Origin: an uncultured Collinsella sp.
Lineage (GTDB): Bacteria > Actinomycetota > Coriobacteriia > Coriobacteriales > Coriobacteriaceae
Direction of reading: 5' to 3'
Length of the DNA: 8,405 bases
Assembly: GCA_902494195.1 (NCBI GenBank)
Contig: CABUSH010000044.1
Location: 1-8,405, forward strand
Shown here: in pieces, positions 5,308 to 8,405 of the stretch
Position numbering within the stretch: the first letter of the stretch is position 1
How the letters are laid out: each line of letters begins with the position of its first letter
The notes under the pieces: generated by a model
What the model was told of the DNA's origin: nothing
The model's input: the letters and a program-made list of their open reading frames with translations, nothing else
The model's database searches: none
Translations under genes and position numbers: made by a program

Positions 5308-8133
5308 TTATGCCTCACCTCCTTTGGAGTGCTTGCCAAGCGGGGTGGTGTCCCCGTCGTTTCCGTTTACGTTGTCAACGCCGTCGGCATCTTGAGCCTT
5401 ACGATGCGCACCGATATGCGGCAGACGGCTCGTGGGCTGTTCGCTGTCCTTGGTGCCCCGCTCGCTGGCGTTGAGACCAAACATGCGACGGGCGGCAGGG
5501 ATGGCAGCCGTGTGCTCGCGCATCTCGCGGCGCAGGTCCTCGTCCGAAAGCGCCGAGATACGCATCTGGGTATTGAGGCTCGCACGGATGTACTCGATGT
5601 TGATGAGCCAGCCACAGATGGCGATAACCGAAATGATCCAGATAACGAGCAGGATGATCTTGCCGTTATTGTCGATATCGAGCACCGTCGAAAGCACAAA
5701 GAGCAGAACCTGCACGCCTACCACGGCGGCAAAACCGCCCTTGATGTAGTACGGGTAGCGATGCTCAAACGCCACGGCATGATCGAGTAGCTCGCGACGG
5801 TACGAATCAGAATCGAGCATGACGCGCATGGCCGTGCGCAGCGAATAGCGCTGGCGCGGCAGGTCGTTGGACTCGCAGATCATGAGGCCCGTCGTGGAAA
5901 GCTGCTTATCAAAGAGCAGGTTGAGGTTGAGCAGCAACGGGCGCAGCTGCAGACCGATAAAGAGCGCGATGATAAGGAACACGCCCAGGATGCACAGGTT
6001 GAACAGGTAGTTGAACGAATACATGCCACCGACAGTCTCGCGCAGCAGGTTGATGCCATAGGTGAAGGGCAGCAGCGGATGCAGCCATTGGAAGAAGCCG
6101 GGCATCATCTCGATGGGATACATGCCCGACGAGCCGGGGATCTGCACAATGACGAGGATGACGCCAATGGCTTTACCGATATGCTTAAAGGTGGTGGACA
6201 GCGCATAGATGATGTTGACGTAAGTGAACGAGATAGCGATGCCGCCCAGCACAAAGAGCAGCGGATTGACGCACTGAACGCCAATGACCAGGTCGCCCAC
6301 CGTAACGATAATGGCCTGGAACGCGCCCAGGATCACCAGCAGCAGCCAGCGGCCAAAGTAGCCCTGACGCGCCGTAAAGCTACCGATGCCCTCGCGGTCG
6401 ACCTCGAGTTTGTAGATAGCGATGAGCACATAGCCGCCTACCCACAGCGCCAGATTGGTGTAGAAGGGAGCGATGCCCGAGCCAAAGCTCTTGACCGGAT
6501 AGATTGACTTGGACGTCAGCTCAACCGGAGATGCCATGAAATCTGCCACGTCATTGACGTCGACGTCCATGAGGTCGGCTAACTCGCCCATAGACTCAGA
6601 GGTCTGCAGCGCCGCAATGTCATTAGCGGCGGTCGCGAGCTTGTCCTGAACCTTGGCAAGGGAGGCATCGGTTTGGGACAGCGTGGTCTTTGCCTGCTTG
6701 AGCGTGGCGTCGAGCTGCGCCAGCGTGCCGCGCGCGCTCGCTATCGTGGGGGTCATACCCGATACAATGCCGGTCAAATCGCCCGAAACGGCGGCAAAGG
6801 AGTCAAGCGCGCTCGAAGCCTTCGGCAGCGCGTTCTGCCCCAGATCGGTCTGAGCCTGACCGAGGTTAGCCGTACCGGTCTGAATTGCCGCGTTGAGTGC
6901 CTTGCTCGCGTTCGAGATTGCCTTAGCGTCGTTTGCCATGGCGCTCGACTGTGCAGAAAGGCCATCCTTAATGCTCTGCAGCTTCTGGTTTTGCTCGCGA
7001 AGCGAATTGATGGTCGACGCGATGAGCGCATCGGCGTTCTCCGATCCCGTCGACGTATCGTTAACGAGAATCTGCAGGCGCTCGATGACAGCGCTGTTGT
7101 GGTCAATCGTCGCCTGAAGGGATTCGAGCGAGTTGTCGATTCGAGTGGTCGTGGACGTAACCGTACCGGTAAGTCTGCCAATCGCGGCGTTCGCAGAAGC
7201 CGATGTCTTACTCAGCACGATGCTGCCCTCCGAAAGTGCCTTGGAGAGCGAGGTGATGGACTTGCCAGCCGTGGCGCGAGCTTCGCCCAGCAGATCATTA
7301 CCCTGAGCGATTGCCTGCGTTAGCGAAGGCGCCTGTCCCTGCAGGCCCGCCAGCGCAGCATCGGCCGAAGCAATCGAGTTACTTGTCTTGTCGATGGCGG
7401 CATTCATGTCGCCGATGGAATCACGTACTTCGCCCAGGGTATCAGACGCCTCGGACACCGAGCCCGCCAGCGAATCCTGGGTCTGGGTTGCCTTGTCTTT
7501 AAGGTCGATGCCAGCATCTTTGGCAATGCCCGCGACGGTCTCGCCCACCGTGGAGACAAATTCCGAGTTGATCTGCTCCTCGATGGTGTTGGCACCGGTA
7601 TCGGTGACCTTGGGCGCAATGGCGCTCTTTTTCTCGTTGACGTAATAGGTGAGCTTCGGCTGATGGTAATTGCCGTCGAGCATCGAGACGAGATTGTCGG
7701 AGAAGTTCTTGGGAATCACGATGGCAGCATAGTATTCGCCACTTTCGACGCCCTCTTTGGCATCTGCCGCCGAGTCGACGAAGGTCCAGCCAAGCTGGTC
7801 GTTCTCCTTGAGCCGGTCGACCACCTTATCGCCTGCGTTAAGCTCGCCCACCAGGTCGTTCTGGGTGCCCTGATCGTTGTTGGCGATGGCGATTTTAATG
7901 CCCTGGGTATTTCCGTACGGATCCCAGTTGGCAACGATGTTGTACCAGGCATACAGCGAGGGAATGACGCACACGCCCAGGGTAACCACCAGGGCGACGG
8001 GGTTCACGATCAATCGCTTGATGTCGCGTTTAAAGATTGCAAAGGAAACCTTTGCATCGGATAGTTTGCTGCCGAGACTCACGCTTGGACCATCCATCCT
8101 ATCGTTTAGCCGAATCATGCTATTAACAACCAT
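5308..8133 (-). CDS. YhgE/Pip-family membrane protein with extra C-terminal two-helix domain, upstream copy
   Basis: A 941-residue YhgE/Pip protein counted from ATG 8133. Layout: FKRD (34-37), TM1 about 45-66, NWDPYGNTQ (69-77), IKIAIANNDQG (79-89), SGEYYAAIVIPKNFS (131-145). A Ser/Ala-rich helical ectodomain spans about 180-515, without cysteine. Then come SIYPVKSFGSGIAPFYTN (543-560) and a five-helix membrane domain (about 553-575, 593-618, 624-646, 651-668, 707-730) with QIPGSSGMYPIEM (664-676) and PLLPFTYGIN (687-696). Unlike its neighbour it continues about 200 residues: a cytoplasmic linker, two more helices (about 797-819 and 824-845), and a charged, probably disordered tail ending SKGGEA. 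The start is uncertain. TTG 8166 and ATGs at 8133, 8118 and 8097 are all in frame and none has a clear Shine-Dalgarno; all leave TM1 intact. It is first in the operon and overlaps nothing; its stop abuts the next start. Confidence 0.9.
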   Translation of the reverse strand: MVVNSMIRLNDRMDGPSVSLGSKLSDAKVSFAIFKRDIKRLIVNPVALVVTLGVCVIPSLYAWYNIVANWDPYGNTQGIKIAIANNDQGTQNDLVGELNAGDKVVDRLKENDQLGWTFVDSAADAKEGVESGEYYAAIVIPKNFSDNLVSMLDGNYHQPKLTYYVNEKKSAIAPKVTDTGANTIEEQINSEFVSTVGETVAGIAKDAGIDLKDKATQTQDSLAGSVSEASDTLGEVRDSIGDMNAAIDKTSNSIASADAALAGLQGQAPSLTQAIAQGNDLLGEARATAGKSITSLSKALSEGSIVLSKTSASANAAIGRLTGTVTSTTTRIDNSLESLQATIDHNSAVIERLQILVNDTSTGSENADALIASTINSLREQNQKLQSIKDGLSAQSSAMANDAKAISNASKALNAAIQTGTANLGQAQTDLGQNALPKASSALDSFAAVSGDLTGIVSGMTPTIASARGTLAQLDATLKQAKTTLSQTDASLAKVQDKLATAANDIAALQTSESMGELADLMDVDVNDVADFMASPVELTSKSIYPVKSFGSGIAPFYTNLALWVGGYVLIAIYKLEVDREGIGSFTARQGYFGRWLLLVILGAFQAIIVTVGDLVIGVQCVNPLLFVLGGIAISFTYVNIIYALSTTFKHIGKAIGVILVIVQIPGSSGMYPIEMMPGFFQWLHPLLPFTYGINLLRETVGGMYSFNYLFNLCILGVFLIIALFIGLQLRPLLLNLNLLFDKQLSTTGLMICESNDLPRQRYSLRTAMRVMLDSDSYRRELLDHAVAFEHRYPYYIKGGFAAVVGVQVLLFVLSTVLDIDNNGKIILLVIWIISVIAICGWLINIEYIRASLNTQMRISALSDEDLRREMREHTAAIPAARRMFGLNASERGTKDSEQPTSRLPHIGAHRKAQDADGVDNVNGNDGDTTPLGKHSKGGEA
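5316..5323 (-). promoter_or_regulatory. Strong Shine-Dalgarno of the downstream YhgE/Pip gene
   Basis: AGGAGGTG on the minus strand, 8 nt before ATG 5307, embedded in the last codons of the upstream gene. It fixes the start of the downstream copy and contrasts with the absence of any clear ribosome site for the upstream copy. Confidence 0.85.
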
Positions 8134-8189
8134 TGTACGGAGGCACTTTAGCGTCTCGCGGCACAATGGTGCTGAGTTTTGCGGGTAGC

Positions 8190-8225
8190 AATATACTACG
8201 AAGATGAGTTAACGTACAGATGTAC
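8190..8225 (-). promoter_or_regulatory. Candidate promoter and overlapping palindrome of the YhgE/Pip operon
   Basis: On the minus strand a TATATT -10 (8195-8190) is preceded, after 17 nt, by a poor -35, TGTACG (8218-8213). A short palindrome, GTACA (8214-8218) / TGTAC (8221-8225) with a 2-nt centre, covers that -35. A weak -35 under a palindrome fits a repressor-controlled promoter, but arms of 5 bp can occur by chance. The predicted transcript start near 8183 would give a leader of about 50 nt to ATG 8133. Confidence 0.33.
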
Positions 8226-8291
8226 AGTATCTTAAATTCCCGCAGCTCCCAAAACCACAACCCGCACAAACTAGCAGTTCGACTAGTCATT

Positions 8292-8405
8292 GGGTGTTCC
8301 TATAGTTTTGTCAACCGTCGGGGCTACTCCCGGTAGGGCACCCGGTCGCGCATCACGGCGTATATCGCCCTGAGCCGCTTCCTCGCGACGGCCTTGAGCG
8401 CCCGC
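8292..8405 (-). mobile_element. 3' end of an IS110-family insertion sequence (partial)
   Basis: The segment holds the transposase C-terminus and then a short non-coding right end containing GGTTGACAAAACTATAGGAA (minus strand, 8316-8297) and finishing near ACACCC at about 8292. That sequence is of the type I associate with IS110-family right ends. The exact boundary is inferred, because IS110 elements have no long terminal inverted repeats to mark it. The rest of the element lies beyond 8405. The short 3' non-coding end suggests the IS110 group, in which the guide (bridge) RNA is encoded at the other, 5' end, so it would be outside this window. Confidence 0.72.
8324..8405 (-). CDS. IS110-family transposase, C-terminal 26 residues (partial)
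   Basis: Frame ending at TAG 8326-8324, reading RALKAVARKRLRAIYAVMRD and then RVPYRE. The pattern of an Ala/Val-rich helix with ARKRL, followed by hydrophobic IYAVMRD and a terminal PYR, is the usual end of IS110-family transposases after the Transposase_20 domain (typically ARK...I.YAML.DGT.Y). The N-terminal DEDD RuvC-like domain and the serine motif are outside the window, so activity cannot be judged. The upstream part of the gene continues beyond 8405. Confidence 0.7.
   Translation of the reverse strand, partial: RALKAVARKRLRAIYAVMRDRVPYRE

Noticed and set aside
4909..5790. A 293-codon open frame on the plus strand across the junction of the two YhgE/Pip genes
   Set aside because: Antisense shadow with no recognisable motif; the two genes beneath it are unambiguous.
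3118..8133. The pair as part of a type VII secretion locus (EsaA is a distant relative of YhgE/Pip)
   Set aside because: No WXG100 protein, EssC-type ATPase or other secretion component is in the window, and the signatures match YhgE/Pip proper.
3118..8133. The pair as ABC-transporter permeases (the C-terminal fold resembles ABC-2 membrane domains)
   Set aside because: No ATPase gene accompanies them, and the long coiled ectodomain with the DPYGNT signature is specific to YhgE/Pip.
5308..8166. TTG at 8166 as the start of the upstream YhgE/Pip gene
   Set aside because: It is a rare start codon without a ribosome site, and an ATG 33 nt further in gives the same domains; still possible, so noted in the gene entry.
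8270..8287. Inverted repeat ACTAG-N8-CTAGT beside the IS110 end
   Set aside because: Only 5-bp arms with an 8-nt loop and no T-run; chance occurrence is likely and it cannot be tied to the IS target without the empty site.

Overview
The window looks like a piece of a GC-rich Gram-positive genome. My best guess is a gut actinobacterium of the Coriobacteriia, Collinsella-like. This rests on the GC-rich codon use, the paired YhgE/Pip surface proteins and the general look of the proteins; no marker gene is present to prove it. Every supported gene lies on the minus strand, so transcription runs from high to low coordinates.

In order of transcription: (1) 8292-8405 is the 3' end of an IS110-family insertion sequence, with the last 26 codons of its transposase and a short right end. 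(2) 8167-8291 is an intergenic region with a candidate promoter and a short palindrome over its -35. (3) 3118 to about 8133 holds two YhgE/Pip-family membrane proteins joined as TAA-ATG with no spacing, ending in a strong hairpin-plus-T terminator at 2988-3022. (4) 1933-2916 is an EamA/DMT-type small-molecule exporter, closed by a second intrinsic terminator at 1894-1920. (5) 521-1816 is an M20D-type metal-dependent amidohydrolase, preceded by a 7-bp perfect inverted repeat that may be an operator. (6) 1-481 is an MFS transporter missing its middle and broken by a frame change; it runs off the window edge.

The YhgE/Pip pair is probably one operon. The two proteins share end domains (a first membrane helix with the DPYGNT signature, and a five-helix C-terminal membrane domain) but have quite different Ala/Ser-rich helical ectodomains. 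The upstream protein also carries an extra tail of about 200 residues with two more membrane helices. The amidohydrolase and MFS gene are 39 nt apart and may once have worked as a hydrolase-transporter pair for an acylated or amidated amino acid, but the transporter here looks dead or misassembled.

No RNA gene, CRISPR array or phage gene was found. The large plus-strand ORFs are shadows of the minus-strand genes. The points most worth a second look are the asymmetric YhgE/Pip pair with a recombining element just upstream, and the internally deleted MFS gene. I did not find a clearly new multi-gene system.
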